DNA of 64,000 nucleotides, from positions 310,001 through 374,000 of the forward strand of contig NZ_JADQDR010000003.1 in the NCBI RefSeq assembly GCF_015694705.1, read 5' to 3'. The translations under genes and the position numbers were made by a program. The notes beneath the pieces are model-generated. The model searched no databases and was not told where the DNA came from. It worked only from the letters and a program-made list of their open reading frames with translations. The DNA comes from Pontibacter rufus (GTDB taxonomy: Bacteria; Bacteroidota; Bacteroidia; Cytophagales; Hymenobacteraceae). Within the stretch, counting starts at the first letter, position 1, and each line of letters opens with the position of its first letter. Of this stretch, positions 25,081 through 32,600 are shown in pieces.

Positions 25081-25241
25081 GGAGAACCCTAAAATACTGT
25101 TTAGTTGATGTTTGAACCACGAATAGGCTTTTGCTAATTAAAATTTAATTTTTAGAATTATTTTGAATTTTATGAAGATTAATCTTAGCTTTAGGCCAAA
25201 TTTAGGGGTTAATAGTATAAAAGTTAGTTGGTAACACACAC

Positions 25242-26168
25242 ATGGAAGATTATAATAAAATTATTGAATCGCTTGGGGTGCGGTTCATTAAGGCTAAAAA
25301 TCTAGTGTTGCAGCAGCCATTTACGGTTCGCAACGCTTATGACGTCGGAAATAACCTGATCCTGCTTCATAAAGGGAGTATTTTCTTTGGGGAAGAAGAG
25401 CAACTGGTAGAAGAAGGAGAGTTGTTGTTTGTGCCCGGAGGGCGCAGTACAAGAATAACCTACGGTCCGGCTGGTCAGGGAAGAACCATCACGAACGATG
25501 ACCTGATCACCAACCGCGAAAAATTCTTCAAAAGCAACAACGACCTGGATTTAATAGGAGATGCAGAGGAAAGCCATAGTTATGTAAGTTTCGAAGCGAA
25601 GGTTTTTGATTCGGTAAACTTCTTTGCATCGCTGGATTTGCCTGCATTCCTGATTTCTAACAACAACAAGTTGGCCAACTTGGTCATCAAAGTGGTGGAA
25701 GAAAGCATGCAGGATCTGCCGGGCAGAGAGCGCCTGATCAACATCTACACCGAAAACATAGTAGTAGAAATTGTACGCCACATCCTGCGCAACCGCATGT
25801 TTGTGGAACAACTGGCTACCAACAGCACCTATTTCAAAGATCCGCGCCTGATTGATTTGTTCAACTATATCAAGGAAAACCTGGGCGGTGATTTGTCGAA
25901 CAAGGTGCTTTCCAACGTGGCAAATGTGTCGGAGGACTATGTAGGCCAGTATTTTAAAATGCTGACAGGCATCAACCCGCAGGATTATATTGAGTATCAG
26001 CGCATGGAGCGTGCAGTATTCCTGCTACGCACTACTAAAAAGAGCATCCGCGAAATTGGCAAAGAGGTGGGTTACAAAGATACGGCTTACTTCTGCCGCC
26101 GCTTTAAGATGATGTTTGGTATACCAGCCGGTAAAATGCGCCGCCGCGAATCAGCGATGAACACCTAA
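25242..26168 (+). CDS. AraC-family transcriptional regulator
   Basis: A 308-residue regulator. The first half is a cupin-like sensor (NNLILLHKGSIFFGEEEQLVEEGELLFVPGG, residues about 40-70). The C-terminal AraC DNA-binding domain has two helix-turn-helix units, LSNKVLSNVANVSEDYVGQ (about 222-241) and SIREIGKEVGYKDTAYFCRRF (about 266-286). The protein is widely conserved in Cytophagales as far as I recall. Its target is unknown. It is convergent with the PcrB-like gene and their coding regions overlap by 18 bp. Confidence 0.88.
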   Translation: MEDYNKIIESLGVRFIKAKNLVLQQPFTVRNAYDVGNNLILLHKGSIFFGEEEQLVEEGELLFVPGGRSTRITYGPAGQGRTITNDDLITNREKFFKSNNDLDLIGDAEESHSYVSFEAKVFDSVNFFASLDLPAFLISNNNKLANLVIKVVEESMQDLPGRERLINIYTENIVVEIVRHILRNRMFVEQLATNSTYFKDPRLIDLFNYIKENLGGDLSNKVLSNVANVSEDYVGQYFKMLTGINPQDYIEYQRMERAVFLLRTTKKSIREIGKEVGYKDTAYFCRRFKMMFGIPAGKMRRRESAMNT

Positions 26169-26918
26169 GGCAACATTATAAGAAGCAACAAGTGAAGAAA
26201 CCTCGGCCAGAAAGCCGGGGTTTTTTTCTATATGGTTGCCTATTACAATAACATCGGCGCCAGCATCGAGGGCTGCTGCTGCCTTGCTCAGCGTGTTAAT
26301 GCCGCCACCCGCTATCACGGGCACGTCCACTGCCGCCCTGACCGCTGCTATCATTTCTGAGGAAACAGGTTGGTAGGCGCCGCTGCCGCCATCCAGGTAA
26401 ATGTATTGCAGACCCAGCAACTCACCGGCCATTGCTGTGCAGGCGGCAATAGCAGGCTTGTCGTAAGGTATAGGCATGGTGCCGCTTATGTAAGAGGCGG
26501 TGGTCTGGCGGCCGGTATCTACCAGTATATAGCCGGTCGGGTATACCTGTAGCTGGCTTGCTTTTAGCATGGGGGCAGCAAGTACATGCTGGCCGATGAG
26601 GAAGTCAGGGTTGCGCCCCGAGATAAGGGAAAGCAGCAGGATGCCATCGGCTTGTTTATCGATGTGCAGGCTGCTGCTCGGGAAAAGTATAACGGGTGTG
26701 CTGCTATGCGCTTTAATAAGCCGGATGATGCCGGATTGGTTGTTGGTCGTAACAAGGCTGCCACCTACAAAAAAGAAATCGACATGGCAGGACCCGCTGT
26801 ATGCCAACAGGTGCAGGCAGGAGCCCTCCGTCAGGTTGTCGGGGTCGAGCAGCACGGCGAGATGCTTCCTGCCTGATAGGTTCTGATGTTTTTGTGTGCG
26901 GTTTTCGCTAAAGGGCAT
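26151..26918 (-). CDS. Geranylgeranylglyceryl/heptaprenylglyceryl phosphate synthase (PcrB-like)
   Basis: A TIM-barrel prenyltransferase that joins a polyprenyl diphosphate to sn-glycerol 1-phosphate. Motifs are AVLLDPDN (about 21-28), FFFVGGSLVT, LYPxG-like QVYPTGYILVDTG, YLDGGSGA (about 172-179) and IAGGGINTLSKAAAALDAGADVIVIGN (about 198-222). The 255-residue length is normal. The same fold makes archaeal-type ether lipids; in Bacteroidota the product is uncertain. It is the last gene of a three-gene leftward operon whose coding regions overlap by 4 and 11 bp. Its C-terminal codons also encode the AraC gene's terminator on the other strand. Confidence 0.9.
   Translation of the reverse strand: MPFSENRTQKHQNLSGRKHLAVLLDPDNLTEGSCLHLLAYSGSCHVDFFFVGGSLVTTNNQSGIIRLIKAHSSTPVILFPSSSLHIDKQADGILLLSLISGRNPDFLIGQHVLAAPMLKASQLQVYPTGYILVDTGRQTTASYISGTMPIPYDKPAIAACTAMAGELLGLQYIYLDGGSGAYQPVSSEMIAAVRAAVDVPVIAGGGINTLSKAAAALDAGADVIVIGNHIEKNPGFLAEVSSLVASYNVALGVHR
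26199..26228 (+). terminator. Terminator of the AraC gene, embedded in the pcrB-like coding region
   Basis: AACCTCGGC (26199-26207) pairs with GCCGGGGTT (26214-26222) with one G-T pair and a 6-nt loop, followed by a run of T. The same bases on the minus strand encode residues around EKNPGFLAE of the PcrB-like protein. Confidence 0.65.
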
Positions 26919-27531
26919 TCTCTTCCGGTACGATAATCTCCGTAGTCTCTATCTCAATCACCTCCACGGGTGCTGCCGCAATATCGTTATTTTCAGAGAT
27001 ACTGTTTACGTATTCGTCCACCTTTTTGGTAATGTATATCATCAGCAAAGCCATAACCTGCTGCGATATTACCTGGGCCAGGTCAGACTTCAGGAATCCT
27101 TTGGACAGGGCCTTGGATGAGTGGCGGCTGTTGTCAGCGCGTGGCGTACGCTCCGAAGTTTCTGAAGATGAAGTATAACTGTTCTCCGGGCGGTCATGCA
27201 CCAGCATGTTGTAATCATGTGTGGATAGATCGTACTCGTGCGTAGAAGCCGTTACGGGACGCGTAGCAGGGCGTTTGGCGGTGTTCTTTTTTGATTTCCT
27301 GGAGGCCGGCTTTAATTTTTTAGTTTTTTTTTTGTCTCCTCCGCTAAACAGGCGTTTCAGCAGGTAGCCGGCTAATAGTACGCCACCGGCCATGGCCACT
27401 TTCTTGCCAATTTCCTGGCCCTGCGTTTTTATCTGATCCACATCACCCATCAGGGCGTTTTTGTACTCTTCCTTCTGGCGCTCCAAAAACTCCCGCTGGT
27501 TTTCAAAAAGAGGATTGTTTAACTCGCTCAT
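26908..27531 (-). CDS. Small hypothetical protein of the holin-X/membrane-stress operon
   Basis: The 207-residue protein begins MSELNNPLFENQREFLERQKEEYKN, a charged helical segment. One membrane-like segment (about 46-62, KVAMAGGVLLAGYLLKRLF) is followed by a lysine-rich low-complexity region with KKKTKKLKPASRKSKKN and a Ser/Thr/Pro linker, then a second amphipathic stretch (VISQQVMALLMIYITKKVDEY). Its 3' end overlaps the PcrB-like gene by 11 bp and its 5' end overlaps the holin-X-like gene by 4 bp. It could be a membrane-tethering partner of that protein. I recognise no named family. Confidence 0.7.
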   Translation of the reverse strand: MSELNNPLFENQREFLERQKEEYKNALMGDVDQIKTQGQEIGKKVAMAGGVLLAGYLLKRLFSGGDKKKTKKLKPASRKSKKNTAKRPATRPVTASTHEYDLSTHDYNMLVHDRPENSYTSSSETSERTPRADNSRHSSKALSKGFLKSDLAQVISQQVMALLMIYITKKVDEYVNSISENNDIAAAPVEVIEIETTEIIVPEENAL

Positions 27532-27908
27532 ACGTTTGGTTCTCGTTTGTCTGATTTATAGATAGTGTTGTCGAATGTTTTATCGGCTATACCCTGGAAT
27601 ACTTTTTTATCGAGGCCCACCACCAGCACCACCAGCAGTATCACATAAAAAAGTGCAATAATACCGAAGCCCCAGAAAGAACTGTCGAGGAGGTGGTTGA
27701 GGAGCAGGCCCAGGAAGATGCTGACAAAGATAACGCTCATAATGGCGGCGAACCCAAGCAACACTGCATGAATTAAACTCACAAAAGAGGATTTGAGCTT
27801 TTCCTGTATTTCCAGCCGGATAATATCAATGCGGGTATCAATGTACCCCATCAGGTTATCAATAAGGTTTGGGTTCCTTTCGCGTGTACCGTTGTCTTCT
27901 ATAGCCAT
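27528..27908 (-). CDS. Phage-holin-superfamily (Holin-X) membrane protein
   Basis: A 126-residue membrane protein. The N-terminal cytoplasmic helix (LIDNLMGYIDTRIDIIRLEIQEK) is followed by two transmembrane helices (about 44-70 and 80-104) and a short tail. The pattern is that of the holin-superfamily III/YqjD-like proteins that accompany YtxH-type stress proteins. Despite the name, no phage genes lie nearby. It is the first gene of an operon with the 207-residue protein and the PcrB-like enzyme. Overlap ATGA at 27528-27531 suggests translational coupling. Confidence 0.75.
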   Translation of the reverse strand: MAIEDNGTRERNPNLIDNLMGYIDTRIDIIRLEIQEKLKSSFVSLIHAVLLGFAAIMSVIFVSIFLGLLLNHLLDSSFWGFGIIALFYVILLVVLVVGLDKKVFQGIADKTFDNTIYKSDKREPNV

Positions 27909-28064
27909 AATTTTGTTTACTTTTTTTGATGCTTTTTCTGTATACGAGCGTTGCGCTAAATATTTACGTAAACTAAGTGCAATTAGAAGTTGTAGTACGG
28001 AAATTGCAGTATATTGTGCGGTATCAGCAAATTTTAATACGTATCTTTTTCAAATTCTGCCTGT

Positions 28065-29159
28065 TTGGAGCCTGATTATTACACCGTTTTAGGTATAAGC
28101 ACCACTGCCACGCTGCTGGAGGTGAAAGCAGCTTACAAACGGCTCGCGCTTAAATATCACCCCGATAAAAATCCCGGGAATGCGCGCGCCGAGGAACAGT
28201 TTAAGCTGGTAAGTGCGGCTTACCAGACGCTGTCGAACCCCGGCAAGCGCGCGCGCTACGATCTGCGGCTGCAATACCAGCGCACACAGCAGCATACCAT
28301 CAGGCAAAACCCGCAGCAGTATGATGCGCGCTATTACCAGACCCGCCCGCCGGCCTCTGTGTCGGAGCGTCATTACCGCACCATTCGCCGCGACGAAAAC
28401 CGCTTTTCCCGAAAAGACTGGTACATCACCTTTGCATTTGTGGGCGGCCTCCTGCTCATCAGTTTACTGCTGAAAGTGGTGATGGACTCCGTAACAGGCG
28501 AAGATAAGTATAAAACGGCGCTGGTATATATACAGCATGGCAACTATAGCAGTGCGCACCGGCTTCTGTCCGACGCCATTGCTTTTCAGCCCGAAAATGC
28601 GGGGGCTTACCAGGCCAGGGCAAGTATAGAACTAAATATATTCGAAGATTACCATGCCGCCCTGGAAGATTTGAACCAAGCTATTGCACTACAGGCAAAA
28701 CCATCGGCAGTAGCCTACTACATGCGCGGGCGCAGCTATCAGCAACTGGAGCAGTACGGGCAGGCAGAGGCGGATCTGACCAGGGCGCTGCAGTTAAATA
28801 AAAAGTTATGGAATGCTTACCTGAAACGGGGCCAGGTACGGCTTTTCTACCTGCACAAGTATAAACCGGCGCTACAGGATTTTTCTGTATTTCTGAAGCA
28901 TAGCCAAGACAAGCCCAGGCGGGTAGAGGCGCTTACGTACCGTGGTTTCGGATACTTTAAGCTGGGCAAGCATACTTTAGCGGAGCAGGATTACCGGCAG
29001 GCCCTGGCATTAAACAGCCAGAACGGCCGCGTATACTACCTGCTGGGCAGGGTGGAGGCAGCGCAGCAGCCCGACTCGGCCTGTGTCCACTTTGGCAAGG
29101 CGTACCAGTTGGGGTATTCGGCAGCGTTGCTGGAACTGCGCGAACATTGTCAGAATTAA
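28065..29159 (+). CDS. J-domain (DnaJ-like) protein fused to TPR repeats
   Basis: A 364-residue chimeric protein. Residues 1-70 are a J domain with the HPD triad (KYHPDKNPG, about 28-36). A linker rich in Gln, Arg and Tyr follows, then one transmembrane helix (about 122-142), then roughly six TPR units to the end (for example [26 protein letters not shown]). The J domain would stimulate DnaK while the TPRs bind a partner on the other side of, or near, the membrane. The start is TTG at 28065: the frame is open upstream only to a stop at 28035, and [11 protein letters not shown] is the normal J-domain beginning. No classical DnaJ zinc finger is present. Confidence 0.85.
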   Translation: MEPDYYTVLGISTTATLLEVKAAYKRLALKYHPDKNPGNARAEEQFKLVSAAYQTLSNPGKRARYDLRLQYQRTQQHTIRQNPQQYDARYYQTRPPASVSERHYRTIRRDENRFSRKDWYITFAFVGGLLLISLLLKVVMDSVTGEDKYKTALVYIQHGNYSSAHRLLSDAIAFQPENAGAYQARASIELNIFEDYHAALEDLNQAIALQAKPSAVAYYMRGRSYQQLEQYGQAEADLTRALQLNKKLWNAYLKRGQVRLFYLHKYKPALQDFSVFLKHSQDKPRRVEALTYRGFGYFKLGKHTLAEQDYRQALALNSQNGRVYYLLGRVEAAQQPDSACVHFGKAYQLGYSAALLELREHCQN

Positions 29160-29220
29160 GCTTGCTGTTGCCAGGTGCAAGTATAGGTAGAAAGAACGTA
29201 TGTGAGCGGGAAAGGCCTGT

Positions 29221-29258
29221 AAAAACAAAAAACCCTCACCAGTTAAGGCAAGGGTTTT
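29221..29258 (-). terminator. Terminator of the tRNA-Phe gene
   Basis: On the minus strand AAAACCCT, 14-nt loop, AGGGTTTT pair (plus-strand arms 29229-29236 and 29251-29258), followed by T-rich sequence. It begins at the tRNA CCA end. Confidence 0.7.
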
Positions 29259-29333
29259 GGTGGTGATGAGTGGAATCGAACCACCGACACAAGGATTTTC
29301 AGTCCTTTGCTCTACCAACTGAGCTACATCACC
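29258..29333 (-). tRNA. tRNA-Phe (anticodon GAA)
   Basis: The 76-nt gene on the minus strand folds as a normal cloverleaf. The acceptor GGTGATG pairs with CATCACC, the D arm is GCTC...GAGC, the anticodon stem-loop is AGGACTGAAAATCCT with anticodon GAA, and the T arm is GGTTCGATTC. The CCA end is encoded at 29258-29260. Confidence 0.97.
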
Positions 29334-29337
29334 AGCT

Positions 29338-29375
29338 CTTTTGCGTCACCCTTTTCCGTAAGGGTGACGCAAAAG
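29338..29375. repeat. Perfect 16-bp inverted repeat just before tRNA-Phe
   Basis: Arms 29338-29353 and 29360-29375 are perfect reverse complements (CTTTTGCGTCACCCTT) around a 6-nt loop. One arm overlaps the -7 element of the tRNA promoter, and the other ends 4 bp from the mature 5' end of the tRNA. Confidence 0.65.
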
Positions 29376-29399
29376 TAGCAAAAAGATTTAAGTAGCAAA
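29370..29399 (-). promoter_or_regulatory. Promoter of tRNA-Phe
   Basis: On the minus strand TTTG (29396-29399) is followed after 18 bp by TACTTTTG (29370-29377), an exact -7 match. The transcript would start near 29363, about 30 nt before the mature tRNA. Confidence 0.65.
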
Positions 29400-29480
29400 C
29401 ACTCTCTCAAGAAAATATTTTTAAAACAGCCGCTGCACACGTTTATTCTCATTATTTACTATCTTTATCTATCAATTAGT

Positions 29481-30875
29481 ATGTATAACGAACAATTTAT
29501 GGCGATAGGGCTTGAGAACATCATCTTCCTGCTAGTGGCTGCGTTAGGCATCGGCTTGTTTGTATGGCAAATCAGCAGGATACGCAAAAATGTGCTGATG
29601 GGCCGTGACCTCGTGCTGGCCGATAACCCTTCAGAGCGTCTGAACAAGGTGTTGCTGGTGGCCTTCGGGCAGCAGAAAATGTTTAAGCGTATGATTCCGG
29701 CCGTATTGCACCTGTTTGTATACATCGGCTTTCTGGTGATCAACATCGAGGTAATCGAGATTCTGATAGACGGCATTTTTGGGACGCACCGCATCCTGGG
29801 TTTTGCCGGTGTGCTCTATAGCGGTTTGATGGCAATAAATGAAATACTGGCGCTGCTGGTGATCGTGGCCTGTGCTATTTTCCTGTGGCGCAGGAATGTG
29901 AAGAAAGTGCCGCGACTGGCCTATGGCGTAGAGATGCGCGCCTGGCCGGAACTGGACGCCAACATCATCCTGGTAACTGAAATCGTGCTGATGCTGGCGC
30001 TGTTTGCCTTCAATATTTCTGACCTGAAGCTGGCACAACTGCAAGGACATCAGGTAGCAGGCAGCTTTCCGGTAAGTCATTTTTTTGTAAACGCGCTGGG
30101 CAGCGATCCGGAAACCCTGCACGTGATTGGCCGCGTAGGCTGGTGGTTTCATATTCTGGGCATACTGGCTTTCATGAACTACCTGCCCAGTTCCAAGCAC
30201 TTCCACATTATCATGGCCTTCCCGAACGTATACTTCTCCAAGCTGCTGCCCAAAGGTAAGTTTACGACCAATCCGGCTATCACGCATGAGATCAAGGCCA
30301 TGCTCGACCCGGCTTACCAGCCGCCAGCCCCGGAAACGGATGCCGATGGCAACCCGATTCTGCAACGCTTTGGCGCTAAAGATGTGGAGGACCTGACCTG
30401 GAAGCAACTGATGGACTCTTATACCTGTACCGAGTGCGGCCGCTGTACGGCGGTATGCCCGGCCAACATCACGGGCAAGCTACTCTCGCCACGCAAAATT
30501 GTAATGGACACCCGCGACCGCATGGAGGAAAAAGGGGAGCATCCGGCTATTTTCGCGCCGAACCACTACAAGGAACTGGGCATAGACAGGGTGCCCGTAA
30601 CCGAAGAGAATACCTTGCTGCGGGGTTACGTAACGCCGGAGGAACTATGGGCCTGCACCACCTGCAATGCCTGCGTGGAAGCCTGCCCCGTAAACATCGA
30701 CCAGCTGTCTACCATCATGGACCTGCGTCGTTTCCTGGTGTTGGAAGAGTCCGCAGCACCGGCCGCACTAAATGCCATGTTCTCGAACATCGAAAATAAT
30801 GGCGCACCCTGGGCCTTCTCACCTTCCGACCGCTTTAACTGGGCGGAGGATCTGTATGTGCCCTCAAAAAATTAG
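29481..30875 (+). CDS. Membrane-bound [4Fe-4S] protein, HdrE/D-type electron carrier
   Basis: A 464-residue membrane Fe-S protein. The N-terminal half has about five transmembrane helices with conserved histidines, like the membrane cytochrome-b-type domains of heterodisulfide reductase and respiratory nitrate reductase gamma subunits. The C-terminal half has two ferredoxin motifs, CTECGRCTAVCP (about 316-327) and CTTCNACVEACP (about 392-403), for two [4Fe-4S] clusters. The next gene encodes a CCG-domain subunit, so together they look like an electron-transfer module between a membrane quinone and an unknown soluble partner. The acceptor is unknown; a sulfide- or fatty-acid-linked role would be a guess. 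Confidence 0.85.
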   Translation: MYNEQFMAIGLENIIFLLVAALGIGLFVWQISRIRKNVLMGRDLVLADNPSERLNKVLLVAFGQQKMFKRMIPAVLHLFVYIGFLVINIEVIEILIDGIFGTHRILGFAGVLYSGLMAINEILALLVIVACAIFLWRRNVKKVPRLAYGVEMRAWPELDANIILVTEIVLMLALFAFNISDLKLAQLQGHQVAGSFPVSHFFVNALGSDPETLHVIGRVGWWFHILGILAFMNYLPSSKHFHIIMAFPNVYFSKLLPKGKFTTNPAITHEIKAMLDPAYQPPAPETDADGNPILQRFGAKDVEDLTWKQLMDSYTCTECGRCTAVCPANITGKLLSPRKIVMDTRDRMEEKGEHPAIFAPNHYKELGIDRVPVTEENTLLRGYVTPEELWACTTCNACVEACPVNIDQLSTIMDLRRFLVLEESAAPAALNAMFSNIENNGAPWAFSPSDRFNWAEDLYVPSKN

Positions 30876-30969
30876 ATCTAAGACACGGGGCGTCAGACAC
30901 GGGATAAAAGACAAAGTATGAGAAGTCTTGCATCTTATGCCTTGCTACTTGTGGCCTACTCAAAAACAA

Positions 30970-31788
30970 ATGGAAGAAAATAAAAGATTAGTGAAAGTGC
31001 CGACGATGGCGCAGATGGCGGCCAACGGCGAGGAACCGGAAATTTTGTTCTGGGTGGGTTGTGCCGGCGCTTTCGACGACCGCTATAAAAGAGTAACACG
31101 CGCCTTTGTACAGATACTGGAGCACGTAGAGGTAAAATATGCGGTGCTCGGCACGGAGGAAAGCTGCACCGGCGATCCGGCAAAACGTGCTGGCAACGAG
31201 TTCCTGTTCCAGATGCAGGCGCTTACCAACATCGAGGTGCTGAATGCCTATAATGTGAAAAAGATCGTAACCGCCTGCCCGCACTGCTTTAACACCATCA
31301 AAAACGAGTACCCGGATTTGGGCGGAAACTATGAGGTTATCCACCACTCCACTTTTCTGCAGCAACTGATAAACGAGGGCAAAGTACACGTGCAGGGTGG
31401 CGAGGCTTTTAAAGGCAAGCGCATCACATATCACGACTCCTGCTACCTGGGCCGAGCCAATGATATTTACGAAGCGCCCCGCGAGGTGCTGGCAGCCCTG
31501 GATGCCGATTTGGTGGAGATGAAGCGCAGCCGCGCCAATGGCCTTTGCTGCGGCGCCGGGGGTGCCCAGATGTGGAAAGAGCCGGAACCCGGCCGAAAAG
31601 ACATCAATATAGAGCGTACAGAAGAAGCACTGGCTACCCTGGGTACAGGCAACAGCGTAATAGCCACTGCCTGCCCGTTTTGTATGGTGATGATGAGCGA
31701 TGGCGTGAAGAACAAGGAGCAGGAAGAAAACGTAAAAGTTTTCGATATAGCAGAACTGATTGCACAAGCCGAAGGCTTGAGTAAATGA
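30970..31788 (+). CDS. CCG-domain (Fe-S)-binding protein, HdrD/LutA-like
   Basis: The 272-residue protein has two CCG-type motifs for a special Fe-S cluster: GCAGAFDDR plus CPHCF (about 101-105), and DSCYLGR (about 156-162) plus CCGAGGAQMW (about 193-202), with CPFC near 234. This is the domain of heterodisulfide reductase subunit D/B and lactate-utilisation proteins. The start MEENKRLVK at 30970 is preferred over an ATG 14 codons upstream that gives unusual residues. It follows the membrane Fe-S gene after 94 bp; both are probably in one operon. The electron donor or substrate cannot be named. Confidence 0.88.
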   Translation: MEENKRLVKVPTMAQMAANGEEPEILFWVGCAGAFDDRYKRVTRAFVQILEHVEVKYAVLGTEESCTGDPAKRAGNEFLFQMQALTNIEVLNAYNVKKIVTACPHCFNTIKNEYPDLGGNYEVIHHSTFLQQLINEGKVHVQGGEAFKGKRITYHDSCYLGRANDIYEAPREVLAALDADLVEMKRSRANGLCCGAGGAQMWKEPEPGRKDINIERTEEALATLGTGNSVIATACPFCMVMMSDGVKNKEQEENVKVFDIAELIAQAEGLSK

Positions 31789-32078
31789 TTGTTGCTGATT
31801 GCTAAGGGCTTACTATGCTGGAGCGGGCTTGCCTCATACTTATTCTGCAGATGAAGGTACGAGCTGCAAGCTCGCACCAGCGGGCGGGTAAAATGAAACA
31901 GTATCTCAGGTTTATACTTATACATTGGCCGCAACCATAACTTAATTTAGGAGCAAAGGTGGCCAGAGGTAATGCACAATATGGAGAAGACCGCCATTCA
32001 GCCTTTAACCATCAAACAGTTCAACCATTAAGCAATTTAACAATCCAACCGTCTAACATTCAGCAATTAACCAACACC
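31789..32078. other. Intergenic region with repeat and G-poor leader
   Basis: The left part holds the dispersed repeat at 31817-31881. The right part, about 31990-32078, is a G-poor stretch made of imperfect words like CAAC, AACCAT, CAATT and TTAACCA ahead of the 32079 start. No coding frame or hairpin is convincing apart from the repeat. Confidence 0.5.
31817..31881. repeat. Dispersed palindromic repeat, family copy 1 (imperfect)
   Basis: The 28-bp arm at 31854-31881 is the exact reverse complement of 50403-50430, nearly 19 kb away, so this is a repeat family. The partner arm 31817-31841 is degraded (several substitutions and short deletions). A 12-nt spacer separates the arms. No protein is encoded. 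Confidence 0.65.
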
Positions 32079-32561
32079 ATGTATATTCCGTTCGACAAAT
32101 TGCCACCGCACGCACGCCTCTGGATTTACCAGGCCGGCCGGCCGCTGACTGAAGCAGAACAAGCTGAAATAAAACCTGTTCTGCAACGTTTTGCAGAAGA
32201 GTGGAGCAGCCACGGCAAAGAGTTGGAAGCTTCGGCAGAACTGCTGCACAACCAGTTTCTGGTGCTGGCCAGCAACGAGAGCGCTACTTCCGCCAGCGGC
32301 TGCTCCATCGATAAATCGGTGCATTTTGTACGCGAACTGGAGCAACAACTGCAGGTTTCTTTCTTCGACCGCACCCGGCTCGCTTTTCTGAAAGAAGGAC
32401 GGGTAGAAATGGTTGCGATGCAGGAACTGAAAAACAGCGTGGCGACAGGTAAAATAGATAAGAACACCTTATACTTCGATACGTTAATACAGCAGTACGG
32501 GGAGCTGCAGGGGGCATGGCCGCGGCCTGCCAGCCAAAGCTGGCTTTCCAGGTATTTCTGA
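32079..32561 (+). CDS. Conserved hypothetical protein (160 aa) often mislabelled 'ABC transporter ATPase'
   Basis: The 160-residue protein begins MYIPFDKLPPHARLWIYQAGRPLTEAE and has conserved centres FVLA-like HNQFLVLASNESATSASGCSIDKSVHFV and FFDRTRLAFL. It has no Walker motif, so the ABC label found on homologues is not supported by the sequence. The Cys in SASGCSIDKS and the basic/aromatic surroundings may mark a binding site. It is common in Bacteroidota and lies upstream of an OmpA-family lipoprotein. Function is unknown. The start ATG 32079 was chosen because the preceding codons form a G-poor non-coding leader. Confidence 0.8.
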   Translation: MYIPFDKLPPHARLWIYQAGRPLTEAEQAEIKPVLQRFAEEWSSHGKELEASAELLHNQFLVLASNESATSASGCSIDKSVHFVRELEQQLQVSFFDRTRLAFLKEGRVEMVAMQELKNSVATGKIDKNTLYFDTLIQQYGELQGAWPRPASQSWLSRYF

Positions 32562-32600
32562 TCCGGCTACATACTATACTTATACTTGTTCATACATCAG

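Noticed and set aside
30988..31767. 259-codon frame antisense to the CCG-domain gene
   Set aside because: The plus-strand protein has all its Fe-S motifs; the antisense frame has only low-information sequence.
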